64,000 nucleotides of DNA from Lonepinella koalarum (GTDB lineage: Bacteria; Pseudomonadota; Gammaproteobacteria; Enterobacterales; Pasteurellaceae): positions 2,418,001-2,482,000 of the forward strand of contig NZ_CP170642.1 of NCBI RefSeq assembly GCF_042926695.1. The letters are read 5' to 3'. A program made the translations under genes and the position numbers. Positions 34,914-43,222 of this stretch are shown piece by piece. The notes beneath the pieces are model-generated. The model saw nothing but the letters and a program-made list of their open reading frames with translations, searched no databases and had not been told where the DNA came from. The stretch's first letter is position 1. The number at the start of each line of letters is the position of its first letter.

Positions 34914-36236
34914 ATGTCGCTATCGACTTTTGATGAATTTGACCTGTCGCCAATGTTGCTGAAAGCCATTGCGAAAAAAGGTTACACTCGCCCCACGACC
35001 ATTCAACAGGAAACCATACCTGCTGCCATGGAATTGCGTGATATATTAGGTTCTGCCCCGACAGGCACGGGTAAAACCGTGGCATTTTTACTGCCCGCTA
35101 TTCAGCATTTATTAGACAATCCACGCCGCCAACCTGGTCCACCACGTATTTTAGTGTTAACTCCCACTCGCGAGCTGGCAATGCAAGTAGCAGAGCAAGC
35201 GGAGGAATTAGCTCAATTTACCCATTTGAGCATTGCGACTATTACAGGGGGCGTGGCATATCAAAACCACGGTGAAGTGTTTAATAAAAACCAAGATTTA
35301 GTGGTAGCAACCCCTGGGCGACTATTACAGTATATCAAAGAAGAAAATTTTGATTGTCGTTCAGTAGAAATTTTGATTTTTGATGAAGCAGATCGCATGT
35401 TACAAATGGGCTTTGGGCAAGATGCGGAGAAAATTGCCGCCGAAACCCGTTGGCGTGAACAAACAATGTTATTTTCCGCTACCCTTGAGGGCGAATTGCT
35501 GACGGATTTTGCCGAACGTTTATTACAAGATCCATTGCAAATTGATGCAGAACCAAGCCGTCGTGAACGCAAAAAAATTAATCAATGGTATTATCATGCC
35601 GATAATGTTGAACATAAAACCAAATTGCTTGCTCGTTTTATTGAAAATGAACAAGTCAGTCGTGGCATTGTGTTTGTGCGTCGTCGTGAAGATGTGCGTG
35701 AGTTATCAGAAACCTTGCGTAAACGGAATATTCGTAGCACCTATTTAGAGGGTGAAATGGCTCAAACCCAACGTAATAATGCCATTGATAAGCTAAAAAA
35801 TGGCATTGTTACCGTGTTAGTGGCAACTGACGTAGCCGCTCGTGGTATTGATATTGATGATGTCAGTCACATTATGAATTTTGATTTACCTTATAGTGCA
35901 GATACTTATTTACATCGCATCGGTCGCACTGCTCGAGCAGGTAAAAAAGGCACTGCCGTGTCCTTTGTGGAAGCTCATGATTACGGCTTGTTAGGCAAAA
36001 TTAAACGCTATACCGAAGAATTACTTAAACCAAGAATTATTGAGGGGTTAGAACCTCGTACTAAAGCCCCTAAAGACGGTGAAGTAAAATCTGTCAGCAA
36101 AAAAGCCAAGGCACGGATTAAAGCTAAACGGGAAGAAAAGAAAAAAGACGAGCAAAAGAAAAAAGTCAAAGTACGTCATAAAGACACGAAAAATATTGGG
36201 AAACGGAGGAAGCCGAGTGGGGTAATATTGGCTTAA
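34914..36236 (+). CDS. srmB: SrmB, DEAD-box RNA helicase of 50S subunit assembly
   Basis: 440 residues. All DEAD-box motifs are present: GSAPTGTGKTVAFLLP (I), PTRELAMQ (Ia), TPGRLLQYI, IFDEADRMLQMGF (the DEAD), FSATLEG (SAT), VATDVAARGIDID and HRIGRTARAGKKG. A Lys-rich C-terminal tail of about 60 residues matches SrmB. E. coli SrmB assists early 50S assembly. The next operon downstream, convergent, encodes ribosomal proteins. Uptake signal at 34861 in the leader. Confidence 0.94.
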   Translation: MSLSTFDEFDLSPMLLKAIAKKGYTRPTTIQQETIPAAMELRDILGSAPTGTGKTVAFLLPAIQHLLDNPRRQPGPPRILVLTPTRELAMQVAEQAEELAQFTHLSIATITGGVAYQNHGEVFNKNQDLVVATPGRLLQYIKEENFDCRSVEILIFDEADRMLQMGFGQDAEKIAAETRWREQTMLFSATLEGELLTDFAERLLQDPLQIDAEPSRRERKKINQWYYHADNVEHKTKLLARFIENEQVSRGIVFVRRREDVRELSETLRKRNIRSTYLEGEMAQTQRNNAIDKLKNGIVTVLVATDVAARGIDIDDVSHIMNFDLPYSADTYLHRIGRTARAGKKGTAVSFVEAHDYGLLGKIKRYTEELLKPRIIEGLEPRTKAPKDGEVKSVSKKAKARIKAKREEKKKDEQKKKVKVRHKDTKNIGKRRKPSGVILA

Positions 36237-36282
36237 TAGACAAATTGTTTGGTAAGAATTGTTTTAAGTGAATTGTCAAACG

Positions 36283-36315
36283 AAAAAGCTCAGCACAATG
36301 GTGCGGAGCTTTTTT
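36283..36315. terminator. Bidirectional terminator between srmB and the S10 operon
   Basis: AAAAAGCTC-a-GCAC (36283-36296) pairs with GTGC-g-GAGCTTTTT (36301-36314) around an AATG tetraloop, with A and T runs on the two sides. It ends the S10 operon right after rpsQ and srmB from the other side. Confidence 0.93.
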
Positions 36316-36336
36316 ATTTATATTAATTACCGCAGA

Positions 36337-36594
36337 TTAAGCTACAACAGCTTTTTCAACGACACGAACTAATGTCCAAGATTTGGTTTTTGAGATAGGG
36401 CGAGATTCTTTGATCTCAACCGTATCACCAATTTTGGCTTCGTTGTTTTCATCGTGAACGTGTAATTTTGTGGTACGGCGGATAAATTTACCCAATAATG
36501 GGTGTTTTACACGACGCTCAATGGCGATCGTGAAAGATTTATCCATTTTATCGCTAATTACACGACCTTGAACAGTACGAATTTTATCAGTCAT
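36337..36594 (-). CDS. rpsQ: Ribosomal protein uS17
   Basis: 85 residues. RTVQGRVISDKMDKSFTIAI and LHVHDENNEAKIGDTVEI are typical of S17. Binds 16S rRNA early in 30S assembly. Last gene of the S10 operon; its start overlaps the rpmC stop by one base. Confidence 0.98.
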   Translation of the reverse strand: MTDKIRTVQGRVISDKMDKSFTIAIERRVKHPLLGKFIRRTTKLHVHDENNEAKIGDTVEIKESRPISKTKSWTLVRVVEKAVVA

Positions 36595-36785
36595 TACTCA
36601 CCCGCCTTTTCGGTTAATACAGTTTTTACTTGTGCAATCGAGCGACGCACTTGTTTTAACTGATGGGTTTGTTGAAGCTGACCGGTGGCGGATTGCATAC
36701 GCAATTTGAATTGTTCACCTAAAAGGTTCACTAATTCCGCATTCAGCTCTTCAACGCTTTTGTTTCTAAGTTCTTGAGCTTTCAT
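36594..36785 (-). CDS. rpmC: Ribosomal protein uL29
   Basis: 63 residues, a small helical protein (KAQELRNKSVEELNAELVNL at the start). It sits at the exit of the 50S tunnel near L23. Overlaps rplP by one base, indicating translational coupling. Confidence 0.98.
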   Translation of the reverse strand: MKAQELRNKSVEELNAELVNLLGEQFKLRMQSATGQLQQTHQLKQVRRSIAQVKTVLTEKAGE

Positions 36786-37195
36786 TACATCACCGTCTTA
36801 ATTACGAACGTTGTTTTAATTGGAAGTTTCGCCGCTGCTAATGCGAAGGCATTACGAGCGATTTCTTCGGAAACTCCGTCCATTTCATAAAGTACTTTAC
36901 CTGGTTGGATAAGCGCTACCCAGTATTCCACGTTACCTTTACCTTTACCCATACGAACTTCTAATGGTTTTTCAGTAATTGGTTTGTCAGGAAATACTCG
37001 AATCCAGATTTTACCTTGACGTTTTACCGCACGCGTCATGGCACGACGTGCCGCTTCGATTTGGCGGGCGGTTAAACGTCCACGACCCACCGCTTTTAAG
37101 CCGAATGTACCGAAGCTGACTTCAGTACCGTTGGCTAAACCACGGTTACGTCCTTTGTGGACTTTACGGAATTTTGTACGTTTTGGTTGCAACAT
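36785..37195 (-). CDS. rplP: Ribosomal protein uL16
   Basis: 136 residues, the standard size. MLQPKRTKFRKVHKGRNRGL at the N-terminus and WIRVFPDKPITEKPLEVRMG are diagnostic. Helps position tRNA in the A site of the 50S subunit. 13 bp after rpsC with a ribosome site (aaggaga). Confidence 0.98.
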   Translation of the reverse strand: MLQPKRTKFRKVHKGRNRGLANGTEVSFGTFGLKAVGRGRLTARQIEAARRAMTRAVKRQGKIWIRVFPDKPITEKPLEVRMGKGKGNVEYWVALIQPGKVLYEMDGVSEEIARNAFALAAAKLPIKTTFVIKTVM

Positions 37196-37208
37196 TTAAC
37201 AGTTCTCC

Positions 37209-37916
37209 TTACTTACGACCTTTGCCACGTGGTGCCTTTTTCGGCTGGGCAGGTTGTTGTTCTGGTTGTTGTGCAATTGCAGCCATTCCACCTAAAATTT
37301 CACCTTTGAAGATCCATACTTTTACGCCGATGACGCCGTAAGTGGTATGTGCTTCTGCAGTGTTATAATCGATGTCCGCACGCAGTGTATGTAATGGCAC
37401 ACGACCTTCACGATACCATTCTGAGCGTGCAATTTCTGCACCACCTAAACGACCGCTTACTTCAACTTTGATACCTTTAGCACCTAAACGCATGGCGTTT
37501 TGTACTGCACGTTTCATTGCACGGCGGAACATTACACGGCGTTCTAATTGAGAAGCAATGCTGTCTGCAACTAATTTTGCATCTAATTCAGGTTTTTTCA
37601 CTTCAGCAATGTTGATTTGAGCAGGTACGCCAGCGATTTTCGCTACTGCGTTGCGTAATTTTTCAACATCTTCGCCTTTTTTACCGATAACGATACCCGG
37701 GCGAGCTGTGTGAATAGTAACACGAATGCTTTTTGCAGGACGCTCAATAGTGATGCGTGATACTGAAGCACTCGCTAATTCTTTATTCAAGAATTTACGT
37801 ACGTTGAAATCGCCTTCTAAATTATCGGCGAAGTCTTGTGTATTCGCAAACCAAGTAGAGCTCCAAGGCTTAACAATACCTAGGCGAATACCATGTGGAT
37901 GAACTTTTTGACCCAT
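37209..37916 (-). CDS. rpsC: Ribosomal protein uS3
   Basis: 235 residues from the ATG at 37916 (MGQKVHPHGIRLGIVKPW), the universal S3 start; an upstream in-frame extension overlapping rplV is not used. KH domain with VIGKKGEDVEKLR. The C-terminal tail is Gln/Pro/Lys-rich. Part of the mRNA entry site of the 30S subunit. Confidence 0.98.
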   Translation of the reverse strand: MGQKVHPHGIRLGIVKPWSSTWFANTQDFADNLEGDFNVRKFLNKELASASVSRITIERPAKSIRVTIHTARPGIVIGKKGEDVEKLRNAVAKIAGVPAQINIAEVKKPELDAKLVADSIASQLERRVMFRRAMKRAVQNAMRLGAKGIKVEVSGRLGGAEIARSEWYREGRVPLHTLRADIDYNTAEAHTTYGVIGVKVWIFKGEILGGMAAIAQQPEQQPAQPKKAPRGKGRK

Positions 37917-37932
37917 TGTTATTCCTCTACGA

Positions 37933-38265
37933 TTAACGATCTGACACAACCACAGTGATGTGGCTTGTACGTTTTAAAATACGATCTGCACGACCTTTAG
38001 CACGTGGCATAACACGTTTCATGCTAGGACCTTCATCTACAAAAATCTTAGCGACTTTAAGATCATCGATATCTGCACCGTCATTATGCTCGGCGTTAGC
38101 AATGGCAGACTCAAGCACTTTCTTCACTAAAGCCGCAGCTTTTTTGTTAGTGTAAGTTAAGATCTCAAGAGCTTGCGCCACTTTTTTACCACGGATTAAA
38201 TCCGCAACTAAGCGAGCTTTTTGAGCTGAAGTGCGAGCGTAACGATGTTTTGCGATAGTTTCCAT
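37933..38265 (-). CDS. rplV: Ribosomal protein uL22
   Basis: 110 residues. METIAKHRYARTSAQKARLV start and the tunnel-lining loop MKRVMPRAKGRADRILKRTS. Assembly protein whose loop reaches the exit tunnel, where macrolide-resistance mutations arise; none is evident. Confidence 0.98.
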   Translation of the reverse strand: METIAKHRYARTSAQKARLVADLIRGKKVAQALEILTYTNKKAAALVKKVLESAIANAEHNDGADIDDLKVAKIFVDEGPSMKRVMPRAKGRADRILKRTSHITVVVSDR

Positions 38266-38275
38266 CTTTTACCTC

Positions 38276-38551
38276 TTACTTCTTAGCTTTCTTATCCGCA
38301 GCGTGACCGCGGTATGTACGAGTCGGTGCAAATTCGCCTAATTTATGTCCGATCATTTCATCGGAAACATAAACAGGAACGTGCTGACGACCATTATGGA
38401 CTGCGATGGTCAAACCAATCATTGATGGAATGATCATTGAACGACGGGACCAAGTTTTAATTGGTTTTTTATCCCCGCTTTCCACCGCCTTCTCTACCTT
38501 CTTCAACAAGTGTAGGTCAAGGAAAGGACCTTTCTTGAGAGAACGTGGCAT
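38276..38551 (-). CDS. rpsS: Ribosomal protein uS19
   Basis: 91 residues. [20 protein letters not shown] and the conserved [20 protein letters not shown] identify S19. Located in the head of the 30S subunit. Confidence 0.98.
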
Positions 38552-38576
38552 GGCTTATCCTCTTTAGTTAATAAAA

Positions 38577-39398
38577 TTATTTGCCACGACGACGTACGAT
38601 AAATTTATCAGTACGTTTGTTGTGACGAGTTTTCTTACCTTTGGTTTGAACGCCCCAAGGAGTAACAGGGTGTTTACCGAAGTTACGACCTTCACCACCA
38701 CCGTGTGGGTGATCTACTGGGTTCATTGCAGTACCACGAACGGTAGGACGAATCCCTCTCCAACGGCTTGCACCTGCTTTACCAAGTACACGCAACATAT
38801 GTTCAGAGTTACCGACTTCACCGATGGTGGCGACACATTCTGCTAATACTTTACGCATTTCGCCAGAACGTAAACGCAATGTCACGTAGTTACCTTCACG
38901 TGCGATGATTTGTACATAAGCCCCTGCAGAACGGGCAATTTGACCGCCTTTGCCAGGTTTTAATTCAACGTTATGTACAGTCGAACCAACTGGAATATTA
39001 CGCATTGGTAATGCGTTACCCACTTTAATTGGTGAGTTTACGCCAGCTTGGATTTGATCGCCTACTGATAAGCCTTTTGGTGCTAAGATGTAACGGCGTT
39101 CACCGTCTTTATAAAGCACTAATGCAATATTGGCAGAACGATTTGGATCATATTCAAGACGCTCAACAACCGCTGGAATATCCAACTTATTACGTTTAAA
39201 ATCAACTAAACGATAATGTTGTTTATGACCACCACCGATATGACGAGTAGTGATACGTCCTAAATTATTACGACCACCTGTTTTAGATTTGGTATCTAAC
39301 AACGGTGCATAAGGTTTACCCTTATGTAATTCAGGGTTCACGATTTTAACAACGTGACGACGACCAGCGGAGGTCGGCTTACATTTAACGATAGCCAT
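38577..39398 (-). CDS. rplB: Ribosomal protein uL2
   Basis: 273 residues. AIVKCKPTSAGRRHVVKIVN at the start; the peptidyl-transferase-proximal stretch around MNPVDHPHGGGEGR contains the conserved histidine needed for function. Binds 23S rRNA and inter-subunit bridges. Confidence 0.98.
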   Translation of the reverse strand: MAIVKCKPTSAGRRHVVKIVNPELHKGKPYAPLLDTKSKTGGRNNLGRITTRHIGGGHKQHYRLVDFKRNKLDIPAVVERLEYDPNRSANIALVLYKDGERRYILAPKGLSVGDQIQAGVNSPIKVGNALPMRNIPVGSTVHNVELKPGKGGQIARSAGAYVQIIAREGNYVTLRLRSGEMRKVLAECVATIGEVGNSEHMLRVLGKAGASRWRGIRPTVRGTAMNPVDHPHGGGEGRNFGKHPVTPWGVQTKGKKTRHNKRTDKFIVRRRGK

Positions 39399-39417
39399 TT
39401 CTAATTTCTCCTCCTAA

Positions 39418-39723
39418 TTACTCTGTCGCACCTTCAGCGAAGTCCAAAGATTGGCCTTCTTGAAGTGTAACATAAGCTTTTTTCCAGTCGCTACGGCGAC
39501 CCACTTTCGCACCACGGCGTTTAGTTTTACCTTTCACCACCACAGTACGCACTGAATCTACTTTTACTTCAAAAAGTTGTGCTACCGCACTGGCGATTTC
39601 CACTTTGTTAGCATCTAATGCCACTTTGAAAACCACTGTGTTTGAGCCTTCAGCGTTATTTGTTGCTTTCTCAGAGATAAGCGGTGCTTTCAGCACACTT
39701 AGCAAACGTTCTACTGGAATCAT
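39418..39723 (-). CDS. rplW: Ribosomal protein uL23
   Basis: 101 residues. ERLLSVLKAPLISEKATNNA and VRTVVVKGKTKRRGAKVGRR mark L23, the docking site for trigger factor and SRP at the tunnel exit. The first residues MIPV differ from the usual short N-terminus. The start overlaps the rplD stop by four bases, as in other S10 operons. Confidence 0.97.
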   Translation of the reverse strand: MIPVERLLSVLKAPLISEKATNNAEGSNTVVFKVALDANKVEIASAVAQLFEVKVDSVRTVVVKGKTKRRGAKVGRRSDWKKAYVTLQEGQSLDFAEGATE

Positions 39724-40322
39724 GCTAAAATCTCCTCAATTTGTTTTACTGCATCTACTGTGATCACCACTTTATCAAAAGCAATTAAGCTCACAGGATC
39801 AATGCCTTGCACATCACGCACATCTACTTTATAAAGATTGCGAGCGGCTAAGAACAGATTTTCATCTAGGCTTGCAGTAATGATTAATGCGTCAGTTAAC
39901 GCTAAATCTTTTAATTTTTGAACTAAAACTTTGGTTTTTGGTGCATCAATTTCGAATTTTTCCACCACAACCAAACGGTCTTGACGAACTAATTCAGATA
40001 AAATGCTTTTAATTGCACCACGGTACATTTTTTTGTTCACTTTTTGGCTGTGATCTTGTGGTTTTGCCGCAAATGTGACACCACCAGAACGCCAGATTGG
40101 TGATTTAATATCACCAGAACGGGCACGACCAGTCCCTTTTTGACGCCAAGGTTTTTTACCTGAACCAGACACTTCAGCACGAGTTTTTTGTGCGCGAGAT
40201 CCTTGACGAGCACCTGCTGCATAAGCAACAACCACTTGATGAATTAACGCTTCATTAAACTCACGTCCGAAGGTAGTTTCAGAAACGCTGAGTGCATTCG
40301 CACCGACAACTTGTAATTCCAT
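39720..40322 (-). CDS. rplD: Ribosomal protein uL4
   Basis: 200 residues. VSETTFGREFNEALIHQVVV and the extended tunnel loop GSGKKPWRQKGTGRARSG are diagnostic. In gammaproteobacteria L4 also represses its own operon by acting on the S10 leader; a suitable leader is seen at 41293-41493. Confidence 0.98.
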   Translation of the reverse strand: MELQVVGANALSVSETTFGREFNEALIHQVVVAYAAGARQGSRAQKTRAEVSGSGKKPWRQKGTGRARSGDIKSPIWRSGGVTFAAKPQDHSQKVNKKMYRGAIKSILSELVRQDRLVVVEKFEIDAPKTKVLVQKLKDLALTDALIITASLDENLFLAARNLYKVDVRDVQGIDPVSLIAFDKVVITVDAVKQIEEILA

Positions 40323-40336
40323 CGACTTTCTCCCGA

Positions 40337-40963
40337 CTACGCTTTCACTGCTGGTTTCACGATAACATCACTATTAGTTGCACCAGGCACAGCGCCTTTC
40401 ACTAATAATAATTTACGTTCAGCATCAACACGAACAACTTCAAGTGATTGAACGGTTACACGCTCATTCCCTAAGTGTCCAGCCATTTTTTTACCTTTAA
40501 ACACACGACCTGGGGTTTGGTTTTGACCAATAGAACCCAACACACGATGTGATAAAGAGTTACCATGAGTTGCATCTTGAGTACGGAAATTCCAACGTTT
40601 AACACCACCTTGGAAACCTTTACCTTTAGATGTACCAGTAACATCAACTTTTTTAACATCTGCAAAGATGTCAACATTAATTTCTTGACCTAAAGTGAAT
40701 TCTTCACCTTCAGTACGAAATTCCCATAAACCGCGACCAGCTTCAACACCTGCTTTCACGAAATGACCAGCTTCTGGCTTCGTTACACGACTTGCTTTTT
40801 TAGAGCCAGTAGTAACTTGAACAGCAGAATAGCCATCGTTTTCAAGAGTTTTCACTTGAGTCACACGGTTGGATTCAATTTCGATAACGGTAACAGGTAC
40901 AGAAACGCCATCTTCATTGAAGATACGAGTCATACCCACTTTACGACCGACTAAACCAATCAT
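40337..40963 (-). CDS. rplC: Ribosomal protein uL3
   Basis: 208 residues. MIGLVGRKVGMTRIFNEDG start and the central loop GSIGQNQTPGRVFKGKKMAG, which contains the glutamine methylated by PrmB in E. coli. Early 50S assembly protein. Confidence 0.98.
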   Translation of the reverse strand: MIGLVGRKVGMTRIFNEDGVSVPVTVIEIESNRVTQVKTLENDGYSAVQVTTGSKKASRVTKPEAGHFVKAGVEAGRGLWEFRTEGEEFTLGQEINVDIFADVKKVDVTGTSKGKGFQGGVKRWNFRTQDATHGNSLSHRVLGSIGQNQTPGRVFKGKKMAGHLGNERVTVQSLEVVRVDAERKLLLVKGAVPGATNSDVIVKPAVKA

Positions 40964-40980
40964 TGTAATAACCTCTTAAA

Positions 40981-41292
40981 TTAACCTAGGCTGATCTGCA
41001 CGTCAACGCCGGCAGCCAGATCTAAACGCATCAATGCATCAACAGTTTTTTCTGTTGGCTCAACAATATCAACTAAACGTTTGTGCGTACGGATTTCATA
41101 TTGATCACGCGCGTCTTTATTAACGTGTGGTGAAATCAATACGGTAAAACGTTCTTTACGAGTTGGTAAAGGAATTGGACCACGAACTTGTGCACCAGTA
41201 CGTTTAGCTGTTTCTACGATCTCCGCCGTAGATTGATCGATCAAGCGATGATCAAATGCTTTCAAGCGGATACGGATTCTTTGGTTCTGCAT
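40981..41292 (-). CDS. rpsJ: Ribosomal protein uS10 (NusE)
   Basis: 103 residues from the ATG at 41292 ([20 protein letters not shown]), the universal S10 start, with a ttggagc ribosome site; the open frame extending to 41394 lies in the leader. Besides its 30S role, S10 is NusE in antitermination. First gene of the operon. Confidence 0.98.
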
Positions 41293-41493
41293 TAGACCAG
41301 AGCTCCAATAATTTTTAGCTAATAAAAAACTGACACCATCACCTTTGTACAACTTAAATAAAGGGAAGTGCAGCCGACCTATTTTAGCTCCCAAATCGGG
41401 AACATTTTATTCATCACCTTTCTCAATGATACTCGTGATGATACGTTTAATAAATGATTACATTAAACGACTTTCGCTTTCGGATTGAAAGTG
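41293..41493 (-). promoter_or_regulatory. S10 operon leader
   Basis: About 200 nt between the predicted transcription start and rpsJ, similar in length to the E. coli leader on which L4 acts. It can form several hairpins, for example TCATCAC with GTGATGA (plus-strand 41411-41417 and 41435-41441). The last segment before the start (TTATTGGAGCTCTGGTC) is very like the E. coli sequence as I remember it. L4 control is inferred from the family. Confidence 0.65.
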
Positions 41494-41499
41494 CGGTGG

Positions 41500-41528
41500 A
41501 TTATACAGCAAACCAAAAACAAGTGCAA
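41500..41528 (-). promoter_or_regulatory. S10 operon promoter
   Basis: On the minus strand TTGCAC (plus 41523-41528), a 17-bp spacer and a perfect TATAAT (plus 41500-41505). An uptake signal (41489-41497) lies exactly where transcription should begin. Confidence 0.88.
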
Positions 41529-41677
41529 CATAATTCCAAGAAAGAGCCTTGACATTAGCAACGTTATGGCTAAACACACCCTATGATAGTGGACGATATT
41601 AACAGCAGTTAGAGATGATTGGGAAACTGGAAAATAAATAGATAGATTGGCTCAGTCAGCACCCCCTATTTTAAAGA
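41529..41677. other. Intergenic stretch without recognised features
   Basis: 149 bp between the S10 promoter and the GntR gene. No open frame of note, hairpin with T run or repeat was recognised. A TTGACA on the plus strand near 41551 has no matching -10 at the right distance. Confidence 0.5.
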
Positions 41678-42379
41678 TTACTCAACATAATAATAAAGTA
41701 TGTCAGTAAGGTAGGCATCATAATATTCAAATGCTTTCTCAACACCATCAATAATACAAAAAGTGGTCGCCTTTACTCTCAATAATGGAACATTGCTATT
41801 TTTTATCTCAAGCAACGTATCAATATCTTCTGTTCCTTTAATTGCGGTAATATATTGTGTTTTTCTCACTATGTGAAGGTGATAAAAATGTTTTAACACG
41901 TCATATAGAGAGCGATCATTAAAATTAAAATATTCAAGCTTAGGAAAAAGTGACTCGGGTAAAACTGAAGTATTAATACAATAAGGTTGATTGTTGGCAA
42001 AATAAAGAGATTTTATAACATAAACAGATTCGTCTTCTGTAATACCAAGTAATTTTGCGTATGTTACACCTGCTTTTTCTTTACTAAAAGAAAGTTGTCT
42101 TTTGGTTGGAATCTTCCCTTGATTAAGAATAGCATCTGTAAAACTGTAAACATGTGATAATTTGGTATTAGCAGATTCTTTTACGAAACAACCTTTTCGT
42201 CCAACTCTGTATAGAATACCTTCATTAACGAGATCATTGACTGCTTTTCTAACGGTAATTCTACTTACCGAATAATATTCACACATTTCTTTTTCAGATG
42301 GCAGAACTTGGTTTTCAGTGTATTCGCGACGAGTGATTTTATTTTTAATATCGTTAATAATTTGTTCATATTTCGTCAT
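41678..42379 (-). CDS. GntR-family regulator with UTRA domain (HutC subfamily)
   Basis: 233 residues. N-terminal winged helix: VLPSEKEMCEYYSVSRITVR and VGRKGCFV. The C-terminal half is a UTRA ligand-binding domain (LSFSKEKAGVTYAKLLGI, then IKSLYFANNQPYCINTSVLP). HutC-type regulators usually sense sugar phosphates, nucleosides or amino-acid derivatives. It follows the pnuC-like gene on the same strand after 143 bp and most probably controls the three genes upstream. It resembles in context E. coli YegW. The ligand is unknown. The gene is A/T-rich, with no uptake signal. Confidence 0.85.
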   Translation of the reverse strand: MTKYEQIINDIKNKITRREYTENQVLPSEKEMCEYYSVSRITVRKAVNDLVNEGILYRVGRKGCFVKESANTKLSHVYSFTDAILNQGKIPTKRQLSFSKEKAGVTYAKLLGITEDESVYVIKSLYFANNQPYCINTSVLPESLFPKLEYFNFNDRSLYDVLKHFYHLHIVRKTQYITAIKGTEDIDTLLEIKNSNVPLLRVKATTFCIIDGVEKAFEYYDAYLTDILYYYVE

Positions 42380-42401
42380 AGTTTACCTTACCTTTTGGTT
42401 C

Positions 42402-42411
42402 ACTATATAGT
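42402..42411 (-). promoter_or_regulatory. Palindrome upstream of the GntR gene, candidate operator
   Basis: ACTATATAGT is a perfect 10-bp palindrome flanked by GGTTC and ACCAG, 22 bp before the GntR start. Position suggests autoregulation. No second copy was found near the promoter at 45165-45193. Confidence 0.4.
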
Positions 42412-42522
42412 ACCAGTTGATATGATAAAGTGCTATTGCTTTTTGATGTAATAGGATGAACATGGAATGAAAAGCCACCAAATTAATGGTAGCGTTATAG
42501 TTATAGATGTATTGATAGGACT

Positions 42523-43218
42523 TTATGGCGTTTCTGTATGAATTTTTACCGAAATTTTACGCCAATTGAAATAACCATAGACTGAATTTATCATATTGAT
42601 AACATTCATAATTATAATGAGAAAGGCTGAAGAATCGCCAGAAATAAAGATCATTATCCACATTACAACAGCGAGAACATTGACGACAACCCACATAAGC
42701 CACTGTTCAGAATAGCGTTTCATATAGAGAAAACTGGCAATAACTGCAACAACTGTAGTTAAAGAATCCATAAAGGCAAACCCCCCACCTAGATATTCTA
42801 AAAATTCAGCATATCCCCATACGGCAATAACAGTGATAAGTATCATTTGAATAATACCTGCTTTTGTCATCGTTCTGAATTTGACTTCGCCTTCGGATGT
42901 CATATTCTTTTTCCAAAGAATGATAGAAGCAATACTGATGGGAATACTATAAAGAATGTTGTACATTATTTCACCATAAAGTGGAATGGTAAAACATTGT
43001 ATTGAATACATTACGCTCCAAATGATAGCAAAATACAAACCTTCAATTTTTCCTTTTGCACCCAGTACCAAATTTAGAGAACTCGTTAATGTCATAATTA
43101 ACATGAAAGTAGTTTCATTATCAAATACCCAAGCAATCGTTTGAAAAATGAGTACAAAAGCAAGCCAGGCTTTTTCTTTCAAGCTCCAATCATCAAAATA
43201 ATGTTTAAAATTACTCAT
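42523..43218 (-). CDS. PnuC-family transporter, second paralogue
   Basis: 231 residues from the ATG at 43218: GGAGG lies 8 nt upstream, inside the longer open frame. About seven membrane helices (first near residues 14-32). The C-terminal NSVYGYFNWRKI motif matches the PnuC hallmark (compare IYGYYNW in the PnuC at 23135), yet the rest is clearly diverged. PnuC-type carriers facilitate uptake of nicotinamide riboside, thiamine, riboflavin or other nucleoside-like compounds followed by phosphorylation. The neighbouring kinase and glycohydrolase suggest a nucleoside-like substrate. Only 4 bp separate it from the kinase gene. Confidence 0.85.
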   Translation of the reverse strand: MSNFKHYFDDWSLKEKAWLAFVLIFQTIAWVFDNETTFMLIMTLTSSLNLVLGAKGKIEGLYFAIIWSVMYSIQCFTIPLYGEIMYNILYSIPISIASIILWKKNMTSEGEVKFRTMTKAGIIQMILITVIAVWGYAEFLEYLGGGFAFMDSLTTVVAVIASFLYMKRYSEQWLMWVVVNVLAVVMWIMIFISGDSSAFLIIIMNVINMINSVYGYFNWRKISVKIHTETP

Positions 43219-43222
43219 AGGT

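Noticed and set aside
41293..41394. N-terminal extension of rpsJ by 34 residues
   Set aside because: The extension lies in the regulatory leader, whereas the internal ATG at 41292 gives the universal S10 start with a ribosome site.
41551..41590. Plus-strand promoter starting with TTGACA
   Set aside because: No -10 element lies 16-18 bp downstream and no plus-strand gene follows.
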